Origin: Paracamarosporium sp. OC-R06-R3
Lineage: Eukaryota; Ascomycota; Dothideomycetes; Pleosporales; Didymosphaeriaceae
Assembly (NCBI GenBank): GCA_019828545.1
Contig: JACVRA010000023.1
Span: forward strand, 1-64,000
DNA length: 64,000 nt
Direction of reading: 5' to 3'
Every line of letters starts with the position of its first letter. Positions within the stretch are counted from its first letter, which is position 1. The notes under the pieces are model-generated. The model worked only from the letters and a program-made list of their open reading frames with translations. It ran no database searches and was not told where the DNA came from. The translations under genes and the position numbers were made by a program. This document shows positions 53,106-63,493 of the stretch, one piece after another.

Positions 53106-55611
53106 TCAGCTGGTCGGAGCTGGCTGCGATGGTTCGGCGGGAATGAAAGCCGAAGAGCCATAGATGTTCAGTGGAGCGCGTAGGTCGGTGAACCCTTCGA
53201 AGCCTTGAGCAATCATGTGGTCCACATTAGACGTCGCACCCATCCAACTCTCCATGGTGGTATTGTTCGAATGAGCCCAGTTCGTAGGCGGTAACATATG
53301 ATCCTGGCTCATCATTGTGGAATCCCACAGAGTCTAGGCACACTATTAGCGGGAGGGTGAGAGGGGGAAAATCAACGCTTACCCAGTCAATCTCAGAGGT
53401 TATGTCTGGCATTTCAAAAGCCATATTTTCGGTCGATGACCAATTGTTCCAAATCTGTGGCGGAAGCTCTTCTGGCAGGGACTCTGGCGTCATCTCCTTG
53501 GGGAGACTTGAGATGTCTGTAGATGTCAGCTTGTGAATTTTGCATGTGGTTTCTTGTAGCATACTCTTTTCGAACCCGTTCGGAACCGGATCCTGCAGCA
53601 GTACCTCGGATTGGCCAGGCGAAGAACATTTCTTCAACATTGCCCTAAGGATCTCGGCTCCACGGATAGAATCTCTGAACCGATTCGGATGATTCGCCCA
53701 AATATCATAGGTGCTCTCTAGGAGCGAAAACATATTCGAAACCTTTTCTGAAGAATCGCCGGTAGATTGGAGGTGGTTGAGTTCCAGGCAAATAACCATT
53801 GCTGCGAGTAGGAAATCGAACGTTTGCAGTGACGACATGTACCACCAAACCTTGTTGAGCTGTCCGCCTGGCTGACAAGCATGGAAAATGGTTACATGGT
53901 ATCGAAGAATTTCCATTGCTGCATCCACGCAGATCTTGCGCGATTCCGCGTATTTCGGATCAGTCTGACCTGCCGTGATGAAGCTGCGGTGCAAAACAAG
54001 CCTTGTCTTCAAGTATAGCAATTCAATGTTATACCGGCCCATAATGAGTACCGGGGCATCAGTGACGCAGTCTTGTACCGGACGGACACGCATTCCTTCG
54101 GGGACCTGATTGTGGGCATCCTCAAGGCGCTTTTCGAGGGAGACAATGGTCGAGTATCGCGGAGGAGTTATTCGTTGTGCCAGCTCGGCAGCCTCTGCAA
54201 ATACAGCACAAATCCTTGCTTTTGCTATAGTATATGTAGCGGGCGTGATTTCTGACGAGGGGCGCGCCTTTGGAATCCGCTTCATAGTCGGAGACATGTC
54301 TCCGTCGTAAAGGTTTTGGGGCGCTCGTGTATCGCTCTCTATGCGTCGAACAACAGCCGGGAGACCGATGGCGAATGAGATAAGTGTGTCCATCATGTTG
54401 AGAACGTGCCACACTCGTCGACGCATCTCTCCTTGGAAAGGAGACATGCCCTTGAAATTGCTTGGGTCCCGATGGTAGCCCATGCGCATTGCCACGCGCA
54501 TGGAGACTCCGTTCATTAACCAGATTTTTGAGTGATGGTCGTCCCTCCTCAGAAACTCGCACTCGCCGTAGATCATCAGCGTTTCAAGCGTGTACGGCTG
54601 GCTCTTCGCGACATCTGCCAGGACCATTGCAGAGGAGGCCAACTGCTGAAATTTATTTACTGAGTGGTTTAAATAGTCATTGCTGTCATTTAGGTCCATG
54701 TGGTCGTAGGTTGATCCCGATGAGCGGTCGTACGCGGCGGCATGCGCATTCATACCCGGGTTTCGAGGTCCCAGTATAATACCCAAAGCCATTGCTGAAT
54801 AAAGTAGAGCGATCCACATGACAGAAGTTGCAGACGGATCATGCCAAAATTGATTGTACTCTTCCTGAAAAGTCGGAGCGTGCATAATGAATAAAAGAGG
54901 ATCAGCACTATGCGGTCATCAGTAACGTGCTGCTGGTCAACAACCTGGTACACACCTATTGAACCACAGAGGAAGAAGACGGTCGCATTCCTCCTTTGAT
55001 GGCATCTCTTGAATAAGCTGGGTTTTCGTAACGTGCTTAGGCATTCCAAAGGTCACAGTAGATCGAGCAGCGTTGTCGTCCCACTCTTCCTCCTGGTCCT
55101 CATCATCCTCATCATCTATGCTATTTTTCACTTCTTCTATCTCCTTCAGCAAAGCCGACCAATGTCCGGCCCCCACATACGTCTCATTGCCTTGGTTGCT
55201 AATTCGCAATTGGCCGAAGGTCTCAGGACTGAGCTCTTCGGCTTCCTTCGGAGCAGTGGGCTCGATGCTTGGGACAGCGCCGGTTGCGTCGCCGTTCTCC
55301 TGCTGCTTCTGGTTGATCAAGTTGACGACCAAGCTCTCCAGATTCCGGATGCGACCCCGCATGTTCTGGGCCTGCTTGTTTCGCGGCGGCGGGGGGACAT
55401 ATTGACATGCTTCGTGTCTTGATCGCTTCGCACATTGATCGCAAACGGGGTGTTCACGGTTGCATTTCAGTTTCCCTTGGCGACACGGAGTGCAACTGAG
55501 TTGCGGTCTAGCTCTTTTGATGGGCGCTCGGACGAGTAGGTCCGCATTGACAGGCGGGGTCGTCAGAGGAGCCGAGTTGCCTGTCGACGATGGACTAGAA
55601 TCAGTCATCAT
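53106..55611 (-). CDS. Zn2Cys6 fungal-specific transcription factor
   Basis: A nuclear regulator of the Gal4 type. The exons are 55611-54956, 54907-53383 and 53333-53106; introns of 48 and 49 nt fit in phase, giving 802 residues. The binuclear zinc cluster is complete: Cys 40, 43, 50, 57, 60 and 69 (C-x2-C-x6-C-x6-C-x2-C-x8-C), followed by a basic linker and a short coiled coil (RIRNLESLVVNLINQKQQ). The middle homology (fungal_trans) domain spans roughly 230-450, with FLRRDDHHSKIWLMNGVSMR and MGYHRDPSNFKGMSPFQGEM. An acidic stretch (about 170-180) lies between. The C-terminus is Ser/Pro/Asn-rich. It is divergent from the HAD hydrolase gene with ~400 bp between starts; no biosynthetic cluster surrounds it. 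Confidence 0.93.
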
Positions 55612-56016
55612 GGGCCTCGGATCGAAGGGGAGAACGATAAGGTGACGATAACTATCGAAGGGTGCGCGTCACACTTGAACGGGACGGGGGTGGCTGAGCG
55701 GCAACAAATTAGGGCTGATTATTCATCCCTCTTAGACTCTTGGATCCTTGATGCGGCGCGGCGATTTGTCGCTATGTCCGCTCAGTAACAACGGACCAGC
55801 GGCGGAGGAAGTGGCCAACGATGCAGACGTCTCAGCAAGAATTGCTTGCGTTGTCTCCGTTTTCAACGTGGACAGACGTAGGCTTCGTACAACGAGACGT
55901 TCATCAAGGGTGACATGCGGCTCTTGGGATTTTGTGGGGTCTAGCCGCCGGAAGCTGTGGAGCCAGTCAAACGTCTCGACTTGCGGACCACCGTCGACGA
56001 TCCTACAACAGCCACC

Positions 56017-57297
56017 ATGGCTTCGTTTGCATCGTTACGGCATATCTCTAGACTCGCTTCACATACTACATCGTTCGCGTCCAAATCACCATCCCTCCTA
56101 TCACCATGCACATCCTTGGCCCGTAGCTTCCAAACAGAAGCTACCCCTCCACCACGCATCCCCGAATTCGCATTCGCTTTTGAGTAAGGCAAGCAAGCCG
56201 TTCCACGCCCCCTTCGCCCTCTCACACCCCACAGCATCGATGGCGTCCTCGTGCGGAGCTCCGACCCCCTCCCGCGCGCCCACAAAGCCCTCTCGTACCT
56301 GCAAACCCACCGCATCCCCTTCATCCTCCTCACCAACGGCGGCGGCAAGCACGAATCCGAGCGCGTCGCAGACCTAAGCGCCAAACTCAACGTCTCCCTC
56401 TCAACAAGCCTCTTCGTGCAGAGCCACACGCCCTTCGCCGACATGGACGCCTACAAGGACAAAACCGTCCTGGTCGTGGGCGGCGACGAAGACAAATGCC
56501 GAGTCGTGGCCGAGAAATACGGCTTCAAGAGCGTCGTCACGCCCGGCGACATCCTCGCCGCATACCCGGACATCTGGCCCTTCTCGCAGCAGCTCCTGCC
56601 GTACTACAAGACGTTTACGCGCGCGCTGCCCGCGCCCATCGATCCCTCCGCGCCCTCCGCCTCGCTCAAGATCGACGCCGTCTTCGTCTACAACGACCCC
56701 CGCGACTGGGGGCTCGACACGCAGGTCATAAAAGACGTGTTGCTCTCGCAGGGCGGCATCCTAGGCACGTTGTCGCGGAAAAATGGGGATGCGTCGCTGC
56801 CGAATAAGGGGTATCAGCAGGATGGACAGCCGCCGCTGTACTTCTCCAACCCGGATCTCCTCTGGGCCGCGAAATACCACCTCCCGCGGCTCGGGCAGGG
56901 CGGCTTCCGCGAGGCACTGGAGGGCGTGTGGGCTGCGATCACGGGGGGCCCGGCACAGGGGGTAGCGCTTCAGAAGATTGTCATGGGCAAGCCGCATCGG
57001 CCTACGTATGAGTTTGCGGAGAAGCGGCTTATTGCGCATAGGCAGCAGTTGTTCAAGGAGATTGGCGGGGGCTTGGGTCATCTGAGGAGAGTGTATATGG
57101 TGGGGGATAATCCCGAGAGCGACATCCTGGGCGGGAATAGCTATGAGAGTCCGCATGGGACGGACTGGGCGAGTGTGCTCGTACAGACGGGGGTGTATGT
57201 TGAGGGGACGGAGCCCGCGCATGTGCCGAGGAAGACTGTGGGCGATGTGTGGGATGCGGTTGAGTGGGCGGTAGGGCAGGAGGGCTGGGGCAAGTGA
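56017..57297 (+). CDS. HAD-superfamily hydrolase, CECR5-like, mitochondrial-type
   Basis: A class IIA HAD phosphatase-like protein of the CECR5 (HDHD5) family. Exons 56017-56183 and 56235-57297 join in a GAC codon to give 409 residues. The intron falls inside motif I and splicing restores DIDG at 56-59, which strongly supports the model. The substrate-loop motif ILLTNGGG is at about 86-93, and the late Asp motif VYMVGDNPESDILGGN is at about 344-359. The first ~45 residues are Ser/Arg/Leu-rich without acids, like a mitochondrial presequence. The natural substrate of this family is not settled. It is convergent with the lactonase gene. Confidence 0.9.
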
Positions 57298-57777
57298 GGT
57301 TGGATTTCGCTGCATGTGCGAACTGGAATGTAGGATAGTGCTGTGCATTTGGAGTTTTACTGGTTTGGAGCGAAGCGTGGAGTTGGATACTGGGCCGCCC
57401 TCTGTTGGATAGAACAGGGCAGAAGAACTGGATAGCACCGCGTTAGACGTGCGTATTGCGATACCTGGCTTCGCGGCCTCGTCTCACGGAAGATTGCGCG
57501 TGCAGTGCATATTTGCAGGAGCGAAACTTTTGATTGGTGCTCCTTAATGTGCGACATCCTTGCCGCGTGCAATTGTACACGGCACGAGCATCAAACCAGC
57601 AAACACTACGCACAGCGGAACAAAGTTTTGAACATCAAATGCATGGATTCTTGAAAGTTGAACATGAATGCTAAATACAAGCTGCAAATGCAGTAAATTT
57701 TACCGTGCATCCCATAGCCGGCGTCAACAGAAGGGTATATCAATCATCTCGTCTCGTCTCGTCGCTTCATCAATCGT

Positions 57778-58959
57778 CTACAACCAGCGCACGTTGTTGG
57801 GGCTTCCTGGGACGGTAATGGCGGCGGCCTGGGCGCCGATCTTGCCAGTGCTGGTGTCGCGCTTGTAGATGCGGACGTTGCCTGAGTTCTGGTTGGCAAT
57901 GGCGATCTGGCTGCCGTCCTTGCTGAGCTCGAAGTGGCGGGGGAAGAGACCGCCCGAGGGAGCGAGCTGGACGAAGGTGAGCTTGCCGTTGGAGCTGGGC
58001 TTGAAGGTGATGATGGAGTTGGAGTCGATCTGGGTGCTGTTGCTGGGGTCGACGTTGGGGACCTGTTGCAGGGTGACGTTGCGGTTGGAGGCAACGAGGA
58101 ACTTGTTGTCGGGGGAGATGGCGATCTCGGCAGCAGCACCCCACTGGGTAACAGCCGGGTCAGAGCTGGGGCCGTAGGTGCTCTGCTCGTCAACCTGCTT
58201 GAAGGTGAGGCCGCCGGAGCGGACGTAGGTGACCTCGTAGGAGATGATCTTGCTGACGAGCTCGTGGATGAGGAAGAGGTAGGTCTTGCTGCCAGACTTC
58301 CAGAAAACGGCGTGGCGGGGGCCGTAGCCGGTGGGAGCCTTCAACTCGGCGTGCTCGACGAGCTTGCCGGTAGAGCCATCGATGCAGAAGACGTGGGTGA
58401 CGTCCAGACCAAGGTCAGGGAAGATGACGTACTGGCCAGTTGGGTCGAGGACCGAGTGGTGGACGTGGGAGCCATCCGCCTGCTGGGGCTTGGGACCAAC
58501 GGGCCTTCCCTCGTAGCCAATGTTCTGGAGGAGCTCAAATGCACCGTTCTTGACATTGAAGGTGGTAAGACCGTGACCGCCGTAGTGTGCGATGGCCAGG
58601 TTCTTGTTGTCGTTGTAAAACTGAGTAGACACGGGGCCTCCTCGGGGAATGTCAACGAAGGCGGTGTGCTTGACGGTTCCGTCGCTGTTAAGCGTGAAGG
58701 TGTGCAGTCCAGAGTTGTTTGGTGTGTTCCAGGACTCGTCGACGACGATGGCCTTGCCCTTCAGCGCGAGGTCGATCCAAGCGGGCTGAGCCCCAGCTTC
58801 GGTGTTCTCGGAGGTCTGCTTGAGCGCTCCGTTGGTGTAGTCGAGCGTGTTGACGTAGCCATCGGGGTTGCTGCCGGTGGGGCCATAGCCGCCAACGAGG
58901 AGCTTGACGGCCGTGGCGGAGGACGCCATACCGGCGAGAAGGAGGGTTCGGAGAGACAT
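57778..58959 (-). CDS. Secreted lactonase-type seven-bladed beta-propeller
   Basis: A protein of the 6-phosphogluconolactonase/muconate lactonizing propeller family (Lactonase, PF10282). It is a single exon of 393 residues, the usual length. A signal peptide occupies about residues 1-17 (LRTLLLAGMASSATA). Repeated blade motifs are visible, for example VKLLVGGYGP, AIAHYGGHGL, SHVHHSVLDPTGQYVIFPDL, GPRHAVFW, AAEIAISPDNKFLVASNR and LFPRHFELSKDGSQIAIAN. Secretion argues against a pentose-phosphate role; in fungi secreted members are thought to act on extracellular lactones, but the substrate here is unknown. High GC codon use leaves a long antisense open frame that is not a gene. Confidence 0.9.
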   Translation of the reverse strand: MSLRTLLLAGMASSATAVKLLVGGYGPTGSNPDGYVNTLDYTNGALKQTSENTEAGAQPAWIDLALKGKAIVVDESWNTPNNSGLHTFTLNSDGTVKHTAFVDIPRGGPVSTQFYNDNKNLAIAHYGGHGLTTFNVKNGAFELLQNIGYEGRPVGPKPQQADGSHVHHSVLDPTGQYVIFPDLGLDVTHVFCIDGSTGKLVEHAELKAPTGYGPRHAVFWKSGSKTYLFLIHELVSKIISYEVTYVRSGGLTFKQVDEQSTYGPSSDPAVTQWGAAAEIAISPDNKFLVASNRNVTLQQVPNVDPSNSTQIDSNSIITFKPSSNGKLTFVQLAPSGGLFPRHFELSKDGSQIAIANQNSGNVRIYKRDTSTGKIGAQAAAITVPGSPNNVRWL

Positions 58960-61441
58960 TGTGAAGCGGAACCGATTGCGCTGCGTGCTGTAATGATGCT
59001 ATGTGGGGGAAAGAACGAACGGCGGAGGCCTCAATATATACAAGAAGCTCGCGGCGAGTGTGGAGCTAATGAAGGAACAGAGGACCGTAGAAGCCTGGGG
59101 GGACGCACGAGCAATGCAGAAGATGTAGCCGAAGCCGCAAAGCTGGGGCAGGCAGAGGAAATGGAAGGTTCCGAGAGAATGGGCGTTATGAAGACGGGTT
59201 CTAGGGAGCGGTTCCGCCAATTATACGAGGAAGGATCTTTGAAGGCGACCAGGGACGGGTTAAAGTAGACTCTGAGCAAATGCAATTCAAGGTGCATTGA
59301 CAGACCAGGGTGGAATGGCAGGCGGCTCATCAGCACGAATCCATCGGCGGACACAGCCTGCGCTCAGCTTGGCGCATAGAGGTGCTGGAATAGCCAATTC
59401 GTCTCCCCGCGCCGCAACAAGGGGCTCCCAGCGCGACGTGCGCCGGTGAGGAGCGGGCCCGTCTCTGGCAGGTGGCATCTGTTCCTGCGCCTGGATCTGC
59501 AAGGTGGAGGCCTTTTCGGGCCGCTGAAACGGGCCCCACGAAACAATCTGGAGATGAAGGCGCTCCGCAGAAAACCACTGGCCCATAGCCGCCGTCGCCA
59601 ACACCAAGAGCGCCGCGTGTTTCGAGCCTCCTCGCTGCGACCGCGTCCGGTGGCCGCCGTGTATAAAGGGTCGTCTTGGGGGCTCAAGTCCGCTGACAGT
59701 CAAACAACGCCCCAGCAATCCCCAGCAATCCTCATGGCGGTGCACGTGTGTTCAGCCTCATCGCTCCGCCATCAAGTGCCGCAATCTGTCATCTCAGGCT
59801 CAAATTGGCCATGTGGCTGACATAACAGCAAGCCCTGTCAGCGTTGCCGCCTTCATCGCACAATATGCAACCTCATTGACGGAATGGAACAACGCAGACC
59901 CGTGCCATTACGTGCAACGAACCGGTTGCGCTGCCTAGCTTCCGGCCGTGGCTTCCATGGCTTCCACGCCTCTTCGGCCACAGCACAAGGGCCCTTGGCT
60001 CGGAGATGCTGCAGCGGACGCCTGATCGGAACATGTCTCCAGCCAAGCTCGCCATGGGCAAAGGCCGACAGAGGTGGGCTTTAGGGATCAACAACACATA
60101 TTACATGTGAGCGCGGTCGACTTCACAGATTTGGTGACGAATGCTCTGGGGTACATGTTGACGACTCTTGTTTACACCAGGCCCACGGAGATCTGGCCAG
60201 TCGATCCGCCTGCTAAGCACCTCGGCTACGAAAGGGGCTCACCCGCCTGACATTGCATCTCCACGTGGAGTTAGCTGGGATCCTTGAGCTTGTTCCTTCT
60301 CAACGACTACAAGCCAAAACAGTCTTGCTCAATATCGGTTACATGCCTTTCATGCATTGGGCTGGCCGCGGCCTCGCCATCACGAACACTTGCTCAATGC
60401 ATTACAGTTGTCCTGAGATGGTACTGCGACCATGACTCGTGGGCATCTGTTGTCTAAGCGACCACGTCGGATGCATCTTGAACCTTGCAGCACTTACGCG
60501 TCTGTCCTCGGTGGCAGGGCATGCGACCTTTACCTGGAAGTGGTGTTTTGTTGCAGTCACGTTCGGAATCTCTCACCTTCTGTTTGTCAATCAGTCAGTC
60601 AAGTCTAAGAACATATGTTGTCCGAGATGCATCTTGACACGATGACGGAAGTCTGCCTTGAGTTCTCGACTGAACTGTTTGATCAAGCTGACATATGATA
60701 AGTTTGAATCCAGTCATGTCGATGGTCTCCCAATATCGAGTTGCGACTTCTCCTTGTCGACCTCCTATCTACAGTCCTGACTTGCCATTACCATCAATGA
60801 TTTACTACAAGTCGTTGGTCTCATCAGTCTCAATCAGTCGATCTATTTTAATACTTCAACACTCATTATATATGGTCAAGACATGCTAGCATTCCGTGAT
60901 AAACTGGTGTTGTGATCTAACAACATCAAATCTTCCTCATGTTTTCAAGCAGAAGACAATTTGAGATGGTTATTATACGGCAACTCACTTTCTCTTACAT
61001 AGCCTCCAGTAGTATCCCTTCAGTTGGTCTAATGATTGCTTCTCCCGGTGAAGGGATACAGCAACCCTCTCGGATCGAACGCGCACTTCCTTCTCTCACA
61101 ATGAATTGGTCGGTTGTAATTATCTCTATTACCTACGACTCGCCGATAGTTGAAGGCCTTAGGGACAAGGCATCTCCTCGAGAGCTTCGTAGATTTAGTC
61201 CCGTTCACTACTACAACAATCAAGCTTACCGCAAGGACCACGCAAGAAAGTCCCCCCTACACTTGTGGATACAGCGTCCAACCTCATCAGCTGTCAGCAG
61301 CGTATCCAGCTTCAAGCTTAGACGGCTACACAGAGCCAGACACATACGACCGTAATCCACAGGTAGGATCGACAATATAAGCGTTTTGCTTTCAGGCTTT
61401 GGCCGGGTAGTTTCTGTTACAAGGACCAATTTCTAGTTCTA
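58960..61441. other. Intergenic, promoter-like elements only
   Basis: About 2.5 kb. The first ~100 bases are the lactonase promoter. A TATAAA at 59662-59667 on the plus strand, followed by two CCCCAGCAAT repeats and an ATG near 59734, looks like a promoter for an unrecognised transcript with only short frames. 60100-61400 is AT-richer without a supported gene. Confidence 0.4.
59034..59041 (-). promoter_or_regulatory. TATA-box-like site of the lactonase gene
   Basis: On the minus strand GTATATAT lies about 75 bases upstream of the lactonase ATG at 58959, a common distance for a TATA element with a short leader in fungi. Confidence 0.4.
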
Positions 61442-63493
61442 ATGCGCACATCGAAAACATTGCTAATGCATTGGCAGAACAATCAGTCACCCCTGAGGAA
61501 GGATAAGCAAGTCGGAATGCTATCTCTTCGGAAAAGACTCAGGAGGATATTTGAAGACCTGTCTGACGATGAGAGGCCTGTGAAGCGGCGGAAGGAGGAG
61601 GGCTTTGCTCCTAGCGAAGAGGAGACTATTGCTCTCAGCGAAGAGGAAACCATTGCTTCCAGTGAAGAGGAGACTTCAGATGAAATCCTCGTACACGATA
61701 GCGATGAGGATTCCATCGCACCGAAAGGCACTAGGACCCGTTGCGACCTTCTCGAGCTTCCGGACATCGAACTGAGCGGCACCGGCACGAAAGTCGACCC
61801 TTTCAGATTCCCCACTTGGACGACAGGCAATGTGATTCCAGCGGAACGTCATGGGAGTCTCTTCGTACTATCCGACGACGAGGACGAAGAAGACGAGCAA
61901 GTGGATTCTCCCTTAGGCTCGAGCTCCCGAGACTCTTCCACGATGTTTGATTCAGCGCTCGACTCGACGGAGACGGACTACGAGAGCCCAGACGTGTCGC
62001 CGAGGCAGCAATCCCCCGAAAGTACACCGAACCGTGAAGTCTCGGTGTTGCGTCACAGTGGGTTGTCGAAGAGTCCTGGTAACTTTGTCAAGATCGAGGA
62101 ATACGGTATTGACGACAGTAATGACGACTTTTTTCATGATCCTTTTGAGGATAGCGAGGATTTTACGAGTGCGAGACCGCTTGAGCGAACTCGGTATAGG
62201 TCTGGGACTGAGGCTCGGGCTGGATTGCGGCCGTCATCGCGAGTATCTGATGATGGCTTGGGCTCGGTTGCGAGTGAAGAGGGAGAGGAAGGTTTGTTCG
62301 CTTCCATGGATATTAAGGATATGGAGGACATCGGGATCACCTGGGATATTGAGGATGAGGATTCGATTTCTTCCGCGGATACCCGAGATGAAAATGGGGA
62401 TGAGGATTTGCTTTCTTCCACGGATACCCAGAGTGAACACGGAGATGAAGACGTGTTTCCTTTGGCGAATATTCAAGGATATGAGGATGGAGGTTCATCT
62501 TCTTCCGCGGATACTCAAGATGAAAATGAGGATATGGATGAAGTTGAGGATGAAGATTCATTCTCTTTCAGTGATACCCAAGATGAAGATGAAGATGAAG
62601 ATGACGAATGCGGGTGTGTTATCATGTTCGAAAAATCAAAGCCTACCAGCCTTGCCGAAAGACCGTGGACAATCAATATCAAAAACGAACAGGAGGAAGA
62701 CGATGAGCTGCCGGAGCTCACCCTGTCCCAGGAAACCGCTGCTTCAGAGGATGCCGAAGTGTCTGGCCAATCCAGAAATCTTGCAGGCGCAGCGTCGATG
62801 TACTCAGCAACCTTCACAGACCCTATCGTTGCTAAGAGCAGTACCTTGTACTCTTCCCTTGGTTTCGGAGGTATAATACCCAAGAACTCGGCAACTGCCA
62901 CGCCAATCGTGCCTCGAGCACCTGTAGAGTTCGTCGAGAGTATCGACAGGGACGAGCCGCTACCTCTGCCAACCAGAAAACGCCTCTTTTTCAAAACATA
63001 CTATCACCTGAACCGTAATAGTCTGGAAAGAGTCATTCAAATTTACCTTTCTGGCGTCCAAGGCGACCGGTCTCCTAACAGATGCTGGCTCTATCACGGT
63101 CACAGATTACCGAAACCCCCAACCCGAACTCTTGGTATAGGGTTCTCATTCCGGCACAACAATCGCAGTGAAAAGTTGACTCTCAACCTCCTCTTCGTCA
63201 TGATGCTCTTGAAGGGAAGCCTTTCACAGGAACACATCGATGGCATCGTGAATCACTCCTGGCATGCTAGCCATCTCTGCGGCAACTGGACATGCCTCAA
63301 TACAAAGCACGTTGTCCCGGAGCCGGGTTCAGTCAACAGTAATCGGAACGTGTGCTTCAGGGATGTGGATGGGCCTTGTGAGCATGTTCCTAAGTGCTTG
63401 AAGCATCTGAAGCTGGATAAGGATCTACTTCGACCGAAGCTCGATTCCACTTCTACGGATATGGAAAAGGCTAGGGCAGAAGTTTTTGAGTAA
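61442..63493 (+). CDS. Acidic protein ending in an I-PpoI-type His-Me finger nuclease domain
   Basis: A 683-residue uninterrupted frame; ATG 61442 is first, while ATG 61517 (MLSLRKRLRRIF) is an alternative start. It has a basic nuclear-signal-like patch (RPVKRRKEE, about 45-53), three 8-residue SEEETIA-type repeats (about 57-80), and a ~350-residue acidic Ser/Asp/Glu region with degenerate SSADTQDENED repeats (about 300-400). The C-terminal ~180 residues resemble the zinc-binding loop family of homing endonucleases (zf-His_Me_endon): Cys548, His611, Cys613, Cys618, His623, Asn632, Cys638, Cys646, His648 and Cys652. In I-PpoI, His98 is the general base and Asn119 binds the metal; His611 and Asn632 keep the same spacing. 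Catalysis is therefore plausible but unproven. No intron or rDNA context is seen, so it looks like a host gene. Confidence 0.8.
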   Translation: MRTSKTLLMHWQNNQSPLRKDKQVGMLSLRKRLRRIFEDLSDDERPVKRRKEEGFAPSEEETIALSEEETIASSEEETSDEILVHDSDEDSIAPKGTRTRCDLLELPDIELSGTGTKVDPFRFPTWTTGNVIPAERHGSLFVLSDDEDEEDEQVDSPLGSSSRDSSTMFDSALDSTETDYESPDVSPRQQSPESTPNREVSVLRHSGLSKSPGNFVKIEEYGIDDSNDDFFHDPFEDSEDFTSARPLERTRYRSGTEARAGLRPSSRVSDDGLGSVASEEGEEGLFASMDIKDMEDIGITWDIEDEDSISSADTRDENGDEDLLSSTDTQSEHGDEDVFPLANIQGYEDGGSSSSADTQDENEDMDEVEDEDSFSFSDTQDEDEDEDDECGCVIMFEKSKPTSLAERPWTINIKNEQEEDDELPELTLSQETAASEDAEVSGQSRNLAGAASMYSATFTDPIVAKSSTLYSSLGFGGIIPKNSATATPIVPRAPVEFVESIDRDEPLPLPTRKRLFFKTYYHLNRNSLERVIQIYLSGVQGDRSPNRCWLYHGHRLPKPPTRTLGIGFSFRHNNRSEKLTLNLLFVMMLLKGSLSQEHIDGIVNHSWHASHLCGNWTCLNTKHVVPEPGSVNSNRNVCFRDVDGPCEHVPKCLKHLKLDKDLLRPKLDSTSTDMEKARAEVFE

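Noticed and set aside
56761..57438. 225-codon minus-strand frame
   Set aside because: Antisense to the HAD hydrolase gene and without any recognisable motif.
57934..59268. 444-codon open frame on the plus strand
   Set aside because: It lies antisense to the well-supported lactonase gene; its Gly/Val/Glu/Asp-heavy translation is what reverse-complemented GC-biased codons give, and it has no domain.
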